DNA from: JAHFTW01 sp035526765
GTDB lineage: Archaea; Thermoplasmatota; E2; JACPAO01; JAHFTW01
Assembly (NCBI GenBank): GCA_035526765.1
Contig: DATLBS010000010.1
Span: 62,001 to 126,000 of the forward strand
DNA length: 64,000 nucleotides
Reading direction: 5' to 3'
Translations under genes and position numbers: made by a program
Part shown: positions 48,492 through 57,450 of the stretch, in pieces
How the letters are laid out: each line of letters opens with the position of its first letter
Position numbering within the stretch: position 1 is the stretch's first letter
Notes under the pieces: generated by a model
The model's input: only the letters and a program-made list of their open reading frames with translations
Told to the model about the DNA's origin: nothing
Database searches by the model: none

Positions 48492-48773
48492 ATGTCGAAG
48501 GGTGGCGACGCCGCGGGCCTGGTCACGGCCGATTGGCAAATGGCTCTAAGCCATCCGCGTGTCGCAGGGGGTGTGCCCGAACGGCGGCTGCGGTACCCGG
48601 TGCTGTGGTCCGCCTTCGCGGGGTGCATGGTGGCGGGGGCGGCGATGCTGCTGAGCCACGACGTCGTCGTGCAGTGGGCGGGCCTGGCGTTCCTGCTGCT
48701 GCCGCTGCTCCTGCTGGGGGTCCTCACGGGCGTGTACTATGCCCTCGAGGTCTGGCGCGCCCGCGGGCCGTAG
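48492..48773 (+). CDS. Small membrane protein, two predicted helices
   Basis: A 93-residue protein. Hydrophobic stretches are VLWSAFAGCMVAGAAMLLSH and WAGLAFLLLPLLLLGVLTGVYYALEVW, with a short polar loop. The N-terminal 35 residues are soluble. It diverges from the DUF531 fusion gene and ends seven bases before the stop of the next, convergent gene. I do not recognise a family. Confidence 0.6.
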   Translation: MSKGGDAAGLVTADWQMALSHPRVAGGVPERRLRYPVLWSAFAGCMVAGAAMLLSHDVVVQWAGLAFLLLPLLLLGVLTGVYYALEVWRARGP

Positions 48774-48780
48774 CCGCCGC

Positions 48781-49110
48781 CTACTTCGTGTCCTTCAACC
48801 CGAGGGTCTCGGCCGCCTTGTCGACGGTCTTCTGCACCTGGCGGATGGTCTTTCGCACCTCGGCGTAGAGGTCCGGGTGCTTGGCCAGTGCGCGTGCCAG
48901 CTCCTTGTCGAAGTGGTACTGCGCCTCCTCGCCGACCTGGTCGGCCACCTCCTTGAACTGCTTCGCGAGGGCGCCGAACTGCGTCTTCATCTCGCCGATG
49001 AACGCGTCGAGGTCCGGCACGCCGGGGGGCGGGGGTGGCGGTGGGGGCGGGGGGGACTTCTTCGGGCCTGGCCCACGCGTGGATTTCTTGGGGCTCTTCT
49101 TCGCGGGCAC
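48781..49110 (-). CDS. Unknown 109-residue protein with a poly-Pro run and coiled coil
   Basis: The N-terminus is Lys/Ser/Pro-rich, with ten consecutive Pro residues at about 20-29. Then comes a charged amphipathic helix set (LDAFIGEMKTQFGALAKQFKEVADQVGEEAQYHFDKELARAL, KHPDLYAEVRKTIRQVQKTVDKAAETLGLKD). It looks like a coiled-coil or scaffold-type protein. The Pro run sits in a GGGGGTGGCGGTGG tract of DNA, so slippage may vary it. No family recognised. Confidence 0.6.
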   Translation of the reverse strand: MPAKKSPKKSTRGPGPKKSPPPPPPPPPPGVPDLDAFIGEMKTQFGALAKQFKEVADQVGEEAQYHFDKELARALAKHPDLYAEVRKTIRQVQKTVDKAAETLGLKDTK

Positions 49111-49156
49111 ACATCAAGGAAGGAGAAGGCAGAGAAAAACGCCATGCCCAACAGGC

Positions 49157-49215
49157 GGAACTCGCGGGACTCGCGGAAAAAGGTCCAGTTCCGCGTGGTT
49201 CCCGCGCGCTCCGCG
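49157..49215. repeat. Degenerate-arm hairpin between 49110 and 49224
   Basis: GGAACTCGCGGGACTCGCGGAA (from 49157) pairs imperfectly with TTCCGCGTGGTTCCCGCG (from 49189), followed by CGCTCCGCG. Both arms are tandem CTCGCGG or CCGCG words. Same design as the elements at 1871, 2863, 57091, 57332 and 59389. Confidence 0.6.
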
Positions 49216-49223
49216 TGCAGGGC

Positions 49224-49589
49224 CTACGCCGCGGAAACGACGTCGAGGATCTCGGGGCCGTACTTGGCGGTCTTGGCGGGGCCGAACCCGGGGATCTCGC
49301 CCAGCGACTCGATGGACCCGGGGCGGGCCTTGGCGACCTCCCGGAGCGCGCGGTCGTACGCCACGATGTAGGGCGACACGCCCTCCTTGCGGGCGCGCTC
49401 GCGGCGCCAGGTGCGCAGCGCCTGGAACACCTTCTCGCCCTCGCCGTCGAGCGGGACGGCGGCAGCGGCTTCGGCATTGCCGGGGGCGGCTCCGGCGGCC
49501 CCGGCCTGCGGCAGGCGGGCCTCCAGCAGCTCGGCGATGCGGCGCAGTTCGGTCACGATCCGGTCTTCTTGCATGGCAGGGTTGGCCAT
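49224..49589 (-). CDS. HRDC-domain protein
   Basis: A 121-residue protein. Residues about 50-120 are an HRDC domain: VFQALRTWRRERARKEGVSPYIVAYDRALREVAKARPGSIESLGEIPGFGPAKTAKYGPEILDVV, as at the C-terminus of RecQ helicases and RNase D. As a stand-alone protein it probably binds nucleic acid. Residues 1-48 are Ala-rich and weakly helical. The ATG at 49574 (MQEDRIVTEL) is another possible start. Convergent with no partner; a DHFR-like gene follows on the same strand upstream. Confidence 0.85.
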   Translation of the reverse strand: MANPAMQEDRIVTELRRIAELLEARLPQAGAAGAAPGNAEAAAAVPLDGEGEKVFQALRTWRRERARKEGVSPYIVAYDRALREVAKARPGSIESLGEIPGFGPAKTAKYGPEILDVVSAA

Positions 49590-49662
49590 GCCAGGACCAT
49601 GGCGCAGGGGGGTATCACGCGGCGGGACAGGCGTTGGCCTGTCGGATGGCACGGTCGTTGGC

Positions 49663-50220
49663 CTATCGTGCGACCTGGTACTCGCTCTGCACGAGGCCGC
49701 CTGCGAACGCCTTCGTGGCGACGTGCCGCAGCGCGACGTCCCTGGGGAGAGGGCCGAACAGCGGGATCCCCTGCCCGATGAGGACCGGCACGCGGGAGAT
49801 GACCAGGCGGTCGATGAGGCCCGCGCGCAGGAACTCCTGCACCGTCGCGCCGCCGTCCACGTAGAGGTGCCTGAGCCCGCGGGCCGCAAGGGTGGCGACG
49901 ACCTCCTGGGGCGGACCAGAAAGATGCTCCACGACCCCGTCCTTGATGGTGGACACGTCGACGGGCCGGTGGCTGAGGACGAAGACGGGCTTCCTTCCAT
50001 AGGGCCAGGGACCCTTGAACCCCAGCACGGTCTCGAACGTGTTGCGTCCCATCACGAGGGCATCGACACCTGCCAGGAACGCGTGGAAGCCGTGGTCCTC
50101 GGTGCCGGCGGCATCGAGGAAGTCGAGGGCGCCATCGGGGCGGGCGATGAAGCCGTCAAGGCTCGTGCCCACGAACACCGAGCAGGTGGTGGGCGACGAG
50201 GGGGTGCCGACCTTCTCCAA
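49663..50220 (-). CDS. Dihydrofolate reductase-family protein (RibD C-terminal type)
   Basis: A 185-residue protein. CSVFVGTSLDGFIARPDGALDFLD, LVMGRNTFETVLGF, PVFVLSHRPV and LYVDGGATVQEFLRAGLIDRLVISRVPVLIGQG follow the family in order. The family reduces pterin or riboflavin intermediates with NADPH; the substrate is unknown. The nearest in-frame start (TTG, 50220) begins two bases from the 3' end of tRNA-Arg, so the first ~14 codons may be untranslated; GTG at about 50178 (VFVGTSLDG) would match the family N-terminus better. Confidence 0.85.
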   Translation of the reverse strand: MEKVGTPSSPTTCSVFVGTSLDGFIARPDGALDFLDAAGTEDHGFHAFLAGVDALVMGRNTFETVLGFKGPWPYGRKPVFVLSHRPVDVSTIKDGVVEHLSGPPQEVVATLAARGLRHLYVDGGATVQEFLRAGLIDRLVISRVPVLIGQGIPLFGPLPRDVALRHVATKAFAGGLVQSEYQVAR

Positions 50221-50221
50221 G

Positions 50222-50295
50222 CGGGCCTGTTGGGATTCGAACCCAAGACTGAAGCTCCGGAGGCTTCTGTACTATCCAAGCTATACTACAGGCCC
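50222..50295 (-). tRNA. tRNA-Arg(CCG)
   Basis: Read on the minus strand, the acceptor stem GGGCCTG pairs with CAGGCCC, discriminator G at 50222. The anticodon stem GAAGC/GCTTC holds the loop CTCCGGA, anticodon CCG (Arg codon CGG). The T-arm is TGGGT-TCGAATC-CCA. The body is standard length with no intron; CCA not encoded. The coding frame of the DHFR-like gene opens directly after it. Confidence 0.95.
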
Positions 50296-50320
50296 TTGCG
50301 GGCGCCCACAAAGGACGCCC

Positions 50321-50328
50321 ATAAAAGG
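50321..50328 (-). promoter_or_regulatory. TATA box of tRNA-Arg
   Basis: CCTTTTAT on the minus strand ends 26 bases before the tRNA 5' end at 50295, the classic archaeal spacing for a transcript starting at or near the mature tRNA. It may also drive the DHFR-like gene that directly follows the tRNA. Confidence 0.7.
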
Positions 50329-50377
50329 GGAACCCCGCAGCGGTGCGGCTCCCCATCCCGTTTAATCCCCGACCGCC

Positions 50378-51871
<1,494 letters not shown>

Positions 51872-52359
51872 GCTGGCCGTCGCGGGGCCGCGGGGGAGGG
51901 CCGGCAGGCCTGACGGGCCGCCCGCCACCCTGCCTGAGGGGGACTCGAGGGCGCCACGGATGCCCTCGACCAGGTCGTCGGGGTCGAGGGACTTCGAGAA
52001 GAAGGCGCGCACCGGGATGCGCCGGGCGCGCTTCTCGAGGGCCGCGTCCGGGAACGCGGTCACCATGACCAGGGGCACCCCTGGGGCGACCTTGTGGGCG
52101 GCCTCCAGGAACGTGCAGCCGTCCATGTCGGGCATCTTGTAGTCGGAGACGATGAGGTCCACGGGGGCGCGGGCCAGCATCCTGAGGCCCTCGGGGCCGG
52201 AGGTCGCCGTGATGGCGTGCACGTCCAGGCTGGACTCCATCAGCATCACGAAGCTTTCCAGGACGTCGGGCTCGTCGTCCACCACCAGCATGGTGACCGG
52301 GGCGACCCCCGGCATGGGCTGGACGACGTGCGCCACGCGCTTCGAGACACCGGTCCGGC

Positions 52360-52893
52360 TTATGCCTTTGCCTTGCCGGGTGCGCGTCGGAGGCCGGATT
52401 GCGCCGCAGCCGCCGGCTTGCCGGCGGGGGCCTTCCGGCTGCCTTCGTGCCGCTTGGCCGGTTCCGCCCTCCCGGCGGCGGCCTTCCGGGCGCCGCGCGC
52501 GGGCGGGCGCTGGGTCGCCGCCGGCTGCTGGCCGAACGCGTCCCATGGCTCGCCGCTGCTGGGGCACCGCTCGGCGTAGAGGGCGTTCGAGTGGACGCGG
52601 ACCTTGCCGTTGCGCGTGGGCTCGATGGGCGTGCCGCACGTGGGGCACTTGACCATGCCGAGGGGTGCCGTGGACCTCTGCTGGCCTTCCTGCAGCAGGC
52701 GCAGGAGCTCCTCGCCGACCTTGCTCGGGTCCGGGCCCTTCCCGGCCTTCCGGGGGCGCGCGGGCAGGGATGGCTTGGGGACGGGGGCGCGTGGCGCGGG
52801 GATCCGCACCATCTCGCGTTCGCCGCGGCGGTCGCTGGGCGGCTGCTTCGGGAAGGCCTTGCGGGAAGGCTTGCCGTCCAGGCGCGATGGCAT
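52360..52893 (-). CDS. Unknown protein with a zinc-ribbon-like motif
   Basis: A 177-residue protein. The centre has GMVKCPTCGTPIEPTRNGKVRVHSNALYAERCPSSGEPWDAF, a CxxC plus a later Cys in a zinc-ribbon-like layout. The N-terminal half is basic and Pro-rich (PSRLDGKPSRKAFPKQPP) and the C-terminal ~60 residues are Ala/Lys/Arg-rich low complexity. The start is ATG 52893, three bases from the LysRS stop, so the two are co-transcribed. It may be a nucleic-acid-binding protein; no family recognised. Confidence 0.55.
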   Translation of the reverse strand: MPSRLDGKPSRKAFPKQPPSDRRGEREMVRIPAPRAPVPKPSLPARPRKAGKGPDPSKVGEELLRLLQEGQQRSTAPLGMVKCPTCGTPIEPTRNGKVRVHSNALYAERCPSSGEPWDAFGQQPAATQRPPARGARKAAAGRAEPAKRHEGSRKAPAGKPAAAAQSGLRRAPGKAKA

Positions 52894-52895
52894 GG

Positions 52896-54443
52896 CTACC
52901 ACGTGGCGCTGGGCCCGGTGCCCTTCGTCTGGGGGAACGGCAGGACCTGCTTGATGCTCTCCACGTCGAGGAGGGTCATCACCATGCGGTCGACGCCGAT
53001 GCCGAGTCCCCCCGCGGGGGGCATCCCGTGCTTGAGGGCATCGATGAACTCCCAGTCCGTGGGCGGGGCCTCGTCGTCGCCGGCGGTGCGGCGCTTCTCC
53101 TGGTCCGCGAACAGGCGGGCCTGCAGGTAGGGGTCGTTGAGCTCGGAGTACGAGTTGGCGTGCTCGCGCCCGTCGATGAACAGCTCGAACCTCTCCACCA
53201 GGGCCGGGTCCTTGCGGTGGGCCTTGCACAGGGGCGTCGTCTCGCGGGGGTGGTCGATGACGAAGGTGGGCTGGATGAGCTTGGGTTCCGCGAACACCTC
53301 GAACAGCTTCGCGATGCCCAGACCACGCGTGTACCCGCCGCGGATGACGATGCGGTGCTTGTCAAGAGTGGCGATGATCTCCTCATCGGTGGCCGTGTCG
53401 GGGTCGGGGCCCCCGGACTCCCGGATGGCGTCCTTCATCGTGATGGTGTGGAACGTCGCGAAGTCGATGGTCTCGCGGGCAGGCAGGGTCGCGGTCGCCG
53501 GGCGCTCGAGCTGCAGCTTGCCGTGGACGGCCTTCACGGCTTCCTGGAACGCCTTCTGGGTGAGCTTCATCATGCCCGTGTAGTCCCAGTACGCGGCGTA
53601 GCACTCCATGAGGGTGAACTCGGGGTTGTGCGTGGTGTCGATGTCCTCGTTGCGGAACGCCGGGCCGATGTGGTAGACCCGCTCGAGGCCGCCCACCAGG
53701 AGCTTCTTGAGCGCCAGCTCGTGGCTGATCCGGAGGAACATGTCGGTGTCCTTGGCGTTGGAGTGCGTCTTGAACGGTTTCGCGTTGGCGCCGCCGTACA
53801 GCTTCTCCAGCACGGGGATCGCGACCTCGATGAAGCCCTGCTTCTCCAGCACCCGCCGCAGGACCTGCGTGATGCGGCTGCGCTGCACGAGGATGCGCCG
53901 CTGCGCCGGGCCCTGCATGAGGTTGAGGTAGGGCTTGCCGTAGCGCAGCTCGGGGTTGTCCGCCTTGCCGAGGTCCGGGAACGGCACGAACGCCTTGGCC
54001 AGCAGCGTCACCTTCTCGGCGCCGATGGAGGGCTCGCCCCGCTTGGAGCGCATGCCGTAGCCGGACACGCCCACCCAGTCGCCCTCGTTGAGGAGGTGCA
54101 GGGCGCCGTCGAACTCGGCGTCCCCCAGCTCGGAGCGGTCGAGGATGGCCTGCACCTTGCAGTCCTGCCCCTCGATGTCGAGGAACGCGATGCCGCCGGA
54201 GCCGCGCTTGGAGCGCAGGCGGCCCGCCACCTTGTACCGTTTCGGGAGGGCGTTGCCCTTCTCGCCAGGCTGGAACGCCGACTCGAGGGCGGCGCGCAGG
54301 CCCGCCAGGTCGTCGTGGGCCCCGAAGGAGTAGGGCCACGCCTTCCGGCCCAGGGCGAGGACCTTCTTGACCTGCTCTGGGTCCGCGTCGGGCAGCAGCT
54401 TCGTGACGTCCTCGACGGTCACGGCGGGGGACTTCTGGGCCAT
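52896..54443 (-). CDS. lysS: Lysyl-tRNA synthetase, class II
   Basis: A 515-residue protein. The N-terminal OB-fold anticodon-binding domain has YKVAGRLRSKRGSGGIAFLDIEGQ; the class II catalytic domain shows motif 2 (VYHIGPAFRNEDIDTTHNPEFTLMECYAAYWDY) and motif 3 (PPAGGLGIGVDRMVMTLLDVESIKQVLPFP). TCAAATACG (54467-54475, minus strand) gives a leaderless start at ATG 54443. Many euryarchaea use the unrelated class I enzyme, so a class II LysRS here is worth noting. It is followed by a small unknown gene in the same operon. Confidence 0.95.
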   Translation of the reverse strand: MAQKSPAVTVEDVTKLLPDADPEQVKKVLALGRKAWPYSFGAHDDLAGLRAALESAFQPGEKGNALPKRYKVAGRLRSKRGSGGIAFLDIEGQDCKVQAILDRSELGDAEFDGALHLLNEGDWVGVSGYGMRSKRGEPSIGAEKVTLLAKAFVPFPDLGKADNPELRYGKPYLNLMQGPAQRRILVQRSRITQVLRRVLEKQGFIEVAIPVLEKLYGGANAKPFKTHSNAKDTDMFLRISHELALKKLLVGGLERVYHIGPAFRNEDIDTTHNPEFTLMECYAAYWDYTGMMKLTQKAFQEAVKAVHGKLQLERPATATLPARETIDFATFHTITMKDAIRESGGPDPDTATDEEIIATLDKHRIVIRGGYTRGLGIAKLFEVFAEPKLIQPTFVIDHPRETTPLCKAHRKDPALVERFELFIDGREHANSYSELNDPYLQARLFADQEKRRTAGDDEAPPTDWEFIDALKHGMPPAGGLGIGVDRMVMTLLDVESIKQVLPFPQTKGTGPSATW

Positions 54444-54535
54444 CTTGCGCGCGCCACGCGGAGCATCGTATTTGAGGATGCCACGCCCGGGCGGCGGGTC
54501 GTTGGACGGGTTCGGGGAAAGGGCGTGGGCGTGTC

Positions 54536-54907
54536 CTAGCCACCGGGTTCCCACAGCTCGATGCGGTTGCCGTCCGGGTCGGCGATCCACGCGAAGCGAC
54601 CGATGCCGTCCAGGCTCACCTGCGGCTTGGCCTCCACGATGCCCGCTGCCGCAAGGTCCCGCAGCAGCCCGGGGAGGTCGGAGACGCGCAGGTTCACCAT
54701 GAAGGACTGGGCGCTCGGGAAGTAGTCCGTGTCTCGGGCGAACGCGCAGACCACGAGAGGCCCCGCCTGGGTGGGCGTGGCCCCGCCGTTCTTGAGACCC
54801 AGGTGGCGCTCGTACCAGTCGCCGAGCCTCTTCGGGTCGGGCGACCGCAGGAAGATCCCGCCGATCCCTTCCACTGGCATGCGCCCGCGGACCCGTCGCC
54901 TCGCCAT
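54536..54907 (-). CDS. VOC-superfamily (glyoxalase-like) protein
   Basis: A 123-residue protein: GIGGIFLRSPDPKRLGDWYERHLGLKNGG, then VNLRVSDLPGLLRDLAAAGI and FAWIADPDGNRIELWEPGG, the two halves of a VOC fold ending with the metal-ligand Glu of the DPDGNRIELWEP motif. That motif is the best-conserved mark of the glyoxalase/fosfomycin-resistance superfamily. The substrate is unknown. Its end lies about 90 bases from the LysRS start on the same strand. Confidence 0.88.
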   Translation of the reverse strand: MARRRVRGRMPVEGIGGIFLRSPDPKRLGDWYERHLGLKNGGATPTQAGPLVVCAFARDTDYFPSAQSFMVNLRVSDLPGLLRDLAAAGIVEAKPQVSLDGIGRFAWIADPDGNRIELWEPGG

Positions 54908-55009
54908 CAGGCTTCCCCCGCCCTGGACGTCCTGTTCAGCCGGCCACTCAACAGTCCTTGCCGCAACCCTTTTGGCGTTTCCATCCTGGTTGAGACCCCG
55001 AAATTGCGA

Positions 55010-55972
55010 TTGAATCCCGTGCTTGCACTGGCCGTTGCCGCCTTGGCCGCCGTTGCCGCCCTCGCGGCCCATGCCGGCGCCACGTTCGCTGCGTCTCCCG
55101 GTTTTTCGGGACGGGCCGGTGGCCAGACCTGCATCGCCTGCCACACGCCGCCAAGCCCCACGCACGACGATGCCAAGGCGGTCCTCGAGGGAACGCCCGA
55201 CGCATGGGGCCTTGGCGCCACCTATCCCTTGACCGTCCGCATCCAGGGAGGGCCCCCCGCCCTGCCCGGCCCGCAAGCGCAGGGCGGCTTCGACATCGCA
55301 GCAGATGGCGGCGTGTTCTCGATCGCAGCAGCCGACGCGGCAAGGCTCCACGTCCTGGGGGACGGCGGGGAGGTCACTTACCGCCCCGACGGGACGCACC
55401 AACGCGAATGGCACGTCAAATGGACCGCACCCAGCCTGACCGCGCGCCCCATGGAGGTGCACGTGTGGCTAGCGGTCCTGGCCGCCAATGGCAACCACCT
55501 GCTGGCCACCAACACCAGCGACCAGGGCGAGACGCTGGACGCCGCCGCGCACCTCACCCTCACCATCCCACCCGCCGCCAGCGTTCTCGATGCGTGGAAG
55601 GCCCTCCCCCTCGCGCCCCCCACCGCACGCCCGGAAGGCACCGCGGCAGGCGTCGACGTCGTGGGTACCCTTGCGGACGCCAACGCGACCCACCTCGCCT
55701 GGCGCCTGGACGGCGGCCCCTGGGCGTCGCGGGAGGTGGGCCCAGCGTGGACCCTCCGCTTCCCTGGCCTGCCCCACGGGCTGCACACACTGGACTACCG
55801 GACCGAGGGCACCGACAGGCGATCGGCCGTGCAGACGCTCGCGTTCCGCGTCGAGGGCTCCGCGGTCGCCGTGGTGCCGCCGGAGCGGGCCGCCCCCGCC
55901 CCGGTGCTGGCCGTGCCTCTGGCCCTCCTTTCCCTCGCCGCCACCCTCCGCAGGACCCCAGGAGACCCATGA
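55010..55972 (+). CDS. Exported heme-binding-motif protein (choice-of-anchor V-like) with C-terminal anchor
   Basis: A 320-residue protein. It starts at TTG 55010 or GTG 55019 with a signal peptide (LALAVAALAAVAALAAHAG). Right after it comes GFSGRAGGQTCIACH, a CxxCH heme-attachment motif in the context of choice-of-anchor V proteins, and then the beta-sandwich (GGFDIAADGGVFSIAAADA, EWHVKWTAP, VHVWLAVLAANGNHLLATNTSDQGET). A second immunoglobulin-like domain and a C-terminal helix (PAPVLAVPLALLSLAATLRR) follow. It may be an electron carrier or structural cytochrome outside the cell. The stop overlaps the next gene by four bases. Confidence 0.8.
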   Translation: MNPVLALAVAALAAVAALAAHAGATFAASPGFSGRAGGQTCIACHTPPSPTHDDAKAVLEGTPDAWGLGATYPLTVRIQGGPPALPGPQAQGGFDIAADGGVFSIAAADAARLHVLGDGGEVTYRPDGTHQREWHVKWTAPSLTARPMEVHVWLAVLAANGNHLLATNTSDQGETLDAAAHLTLTIPPAASVLDAWKALPLAPPTARPEGTAAGVDVVGTLADANATHLAWRLDGGPWASREVGPAWTLRFPGLPHGLHTLDYRTEGTDRRSAVQTLAFRVEGSAVAVVPPERAAPAPVLAVPLALLSLAATLRRTPGDP

Positions 55973-57060
55973 GATCCGCCCTCGCCGCCACCCTCGCCGC
56001 CACGCTTGCCGTGCTGACCGTCCTGTCGGGGTGCGCCGGCACGGGCGGCTCCGGGGCGCATTCGTCGCTGCGCCTCGACTTCGGCGCCCTGCATCCCGCG
56101 GTCGACGCGGACATCGCAGCCGACCTGGGCTCGCACCCTGCCTCAGCCCTGCGCAAGGGGCACGGCGTCGCGGATCCTGCCGCGTACACCGCCCTGGACC
56201 AGCTGGCGCAGTGGGCCGGCGGGGCGGGCGTCCCCCTGAACGTGTCGTACAGCCAATCGTTCGGCTTCTTCCTTTCCCAGGTCGACGGCCTGCCCGCCGA
56301 CCCCTCCTCCGCCTTCTGGTCGCTGGCGGTGGATGGCTCGGAGTCGCAGGTGGGCATGGACCAGGTGCGCATCGTGGATGGCTTGCGCATCCAGTGGACG
56401 CTGACGCATCTCGCGCCTGCCGGGGGCGCCATGGTGCAGGTGGCCTCGCCCATCCAGACCCGCGCTGATACGGTCTGGGTGAACGGCACCTCGACGCCCG
56501 ACGCCAGGGTCACCGTGGTGCAGGCCGGAGCCATCGACATCGTCCCCTCCGACCGCACCACGGCGGACGCCTCCGGACAATGGAGCCTCCAGCGCCGCGT
56601 CGAGCCCGGCCACACGCAGTTCCGCGTCCTCGCCGAGGGCCCCTCGGGGTCCGCCTCGGCCGACCTCACCATCATCCGCCTCGCGCAGGCCACCGTGTCC
56701 GTCGACTACAAGGGGTACCCCGGAAGCGCTCCCCGCAGCGACAAGGTCTGGTACGACCCCGACGGCAACGCCTCCGCGCCGATGTATGCAGGCAAGGACC
56801 TGCAGCACCCGCAGTTCGCCACCGTGCATGACCTCATGGTGGCCTGGACCAACCAGACCGGCACCGCCGTCGACTACGCGTACTCCAGTGGGCTGGGGTT
56901 CTCCGTCTCGAAGATCGCGGGCGTCGGCTCTCCCCTGGGGGGCCCGACGGCCAGCCTCTACTGGTGCTACGACTACAATGGCGCATCCGCCAGCGCCGGC
57001 ATCACGGGGCAGCAGGTCCGGCCCGGCGACACGGTGGCCTGGAAACTGGGCTGCGTGTAG
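55969..57060 (+). CDS. Lipoprotein with two DUF4430-like domains
   Basis: A 363-residue protein with a lipobox (LTVLSGC). Two DUF4430-like (transcobalamin C-terminal-type) regions: residues about 30-130 (YSQSFGFFLSQVDGLPADPSSAFWSLAVDGSESQVGMDQVRIVDGLRIQW) and about 235-360 (YSSGLGFSVSKIAGVG, then ASLYWCYDYNGASASAGITGQQVRPGDTVAWKLG), joined by an immunoglobulin-like linker. DUF4430 modules often bind ligands at the cell surface. It is translated with the upstream CxxCH protein, so the two are likely to form one surface complex. Confidence 0.82.
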   Translation: MRSALAATLAATLAVLTVLSGCAGTGGSGAHSSLRLDFGALHPAVDADIAADLGSHPASALRKGHGVADPAAYTALDQLAQWAGGAGVPLNVSYSQSFGFFLSQVDGLPADPSSAFWSLAVDGSESQVGMDQVRIVDGLRIQWTLTHLAPAGGAMVQVASPIQTRADTVWVNGTSTPDARVTVVQAGAIDIVPSDRTTADASGQWSLQRRVEPGHTQFRVLAEGPSGSASADLTIIRLAQATVSVDYKGYPGSAPRSDKVWYDPDGNASAPMYAGKDLQHPQFATVHDLMVAWTNQTGTAVDYAYSSGLGFSVSKIAGVGSPLGGPTASLYWCYDYNGASASAGITGQQVRPGDTVAWKLGCV

Positions 57061-57079
57061 GTCACCTCACCGCGACACC

Positions 57080-57410
57080 CGTTCGGGCCGAAACCCACGG
57101 AACCCAGGAACGCACCTTTCGAGGTTTCGTGGGTTTCGTGGCTCTCTGCGCTCCTTGCACACGCGCGACATGGAGATGCGGGGAGCGACCTCGGACAAGG
57201 CCAGACCATCGACCCATCGGTCGTTCGAGGCGTGAAGTCCCAGGACGCCGGCTCCTTGGACGGCGGCGCGTGGCAAGGAGGGCACAAACTTGGGGTTCCA
57301 GCGAGCGATGGAATCGGCGCCGCTGAACCTGGCCACGGAACGCACGGAACTTCACGGAAACTGAACCCACGAAGGGTTCCGTGGCCCTCCGTGGGTTCTG
57401 GCAAAAGGGG
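57080..57410 (+). repeat. Composite intergenic repeat, copy R4
   Basis: First a degenerate hairpin (AACCCACGGAACCCAGG from 57091 with GGTTTCGTGGGTTTCGTGG ending about 57141), then module N (57211-57320, GACCCATCGGTCG through CCTTGGACGGCGGCGCGTGGC to GCGATGGAATCGGCG), then a hairpin (CCACGGAACGCACGGAAC with CCGTGGCCCTCCGTGGG). Module M is absent. It fills 57061-57450 between convergent genes, where no coding frame is convincing. Confidence 0.7.
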
Positions 57411-57450
57411 GTCCGCGCCTCGCGCACCACGGTGGGGGGCGTAGCACGCC

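Noticed and set aside
48783..49477. Long minus-strand frame overlapping the 109-residue protein and the HRDC gene
   Set aside because: Its composition is Arg/Pro/Ala low-complexity and it conflicts with the well-supported HRDC domain in another frame.
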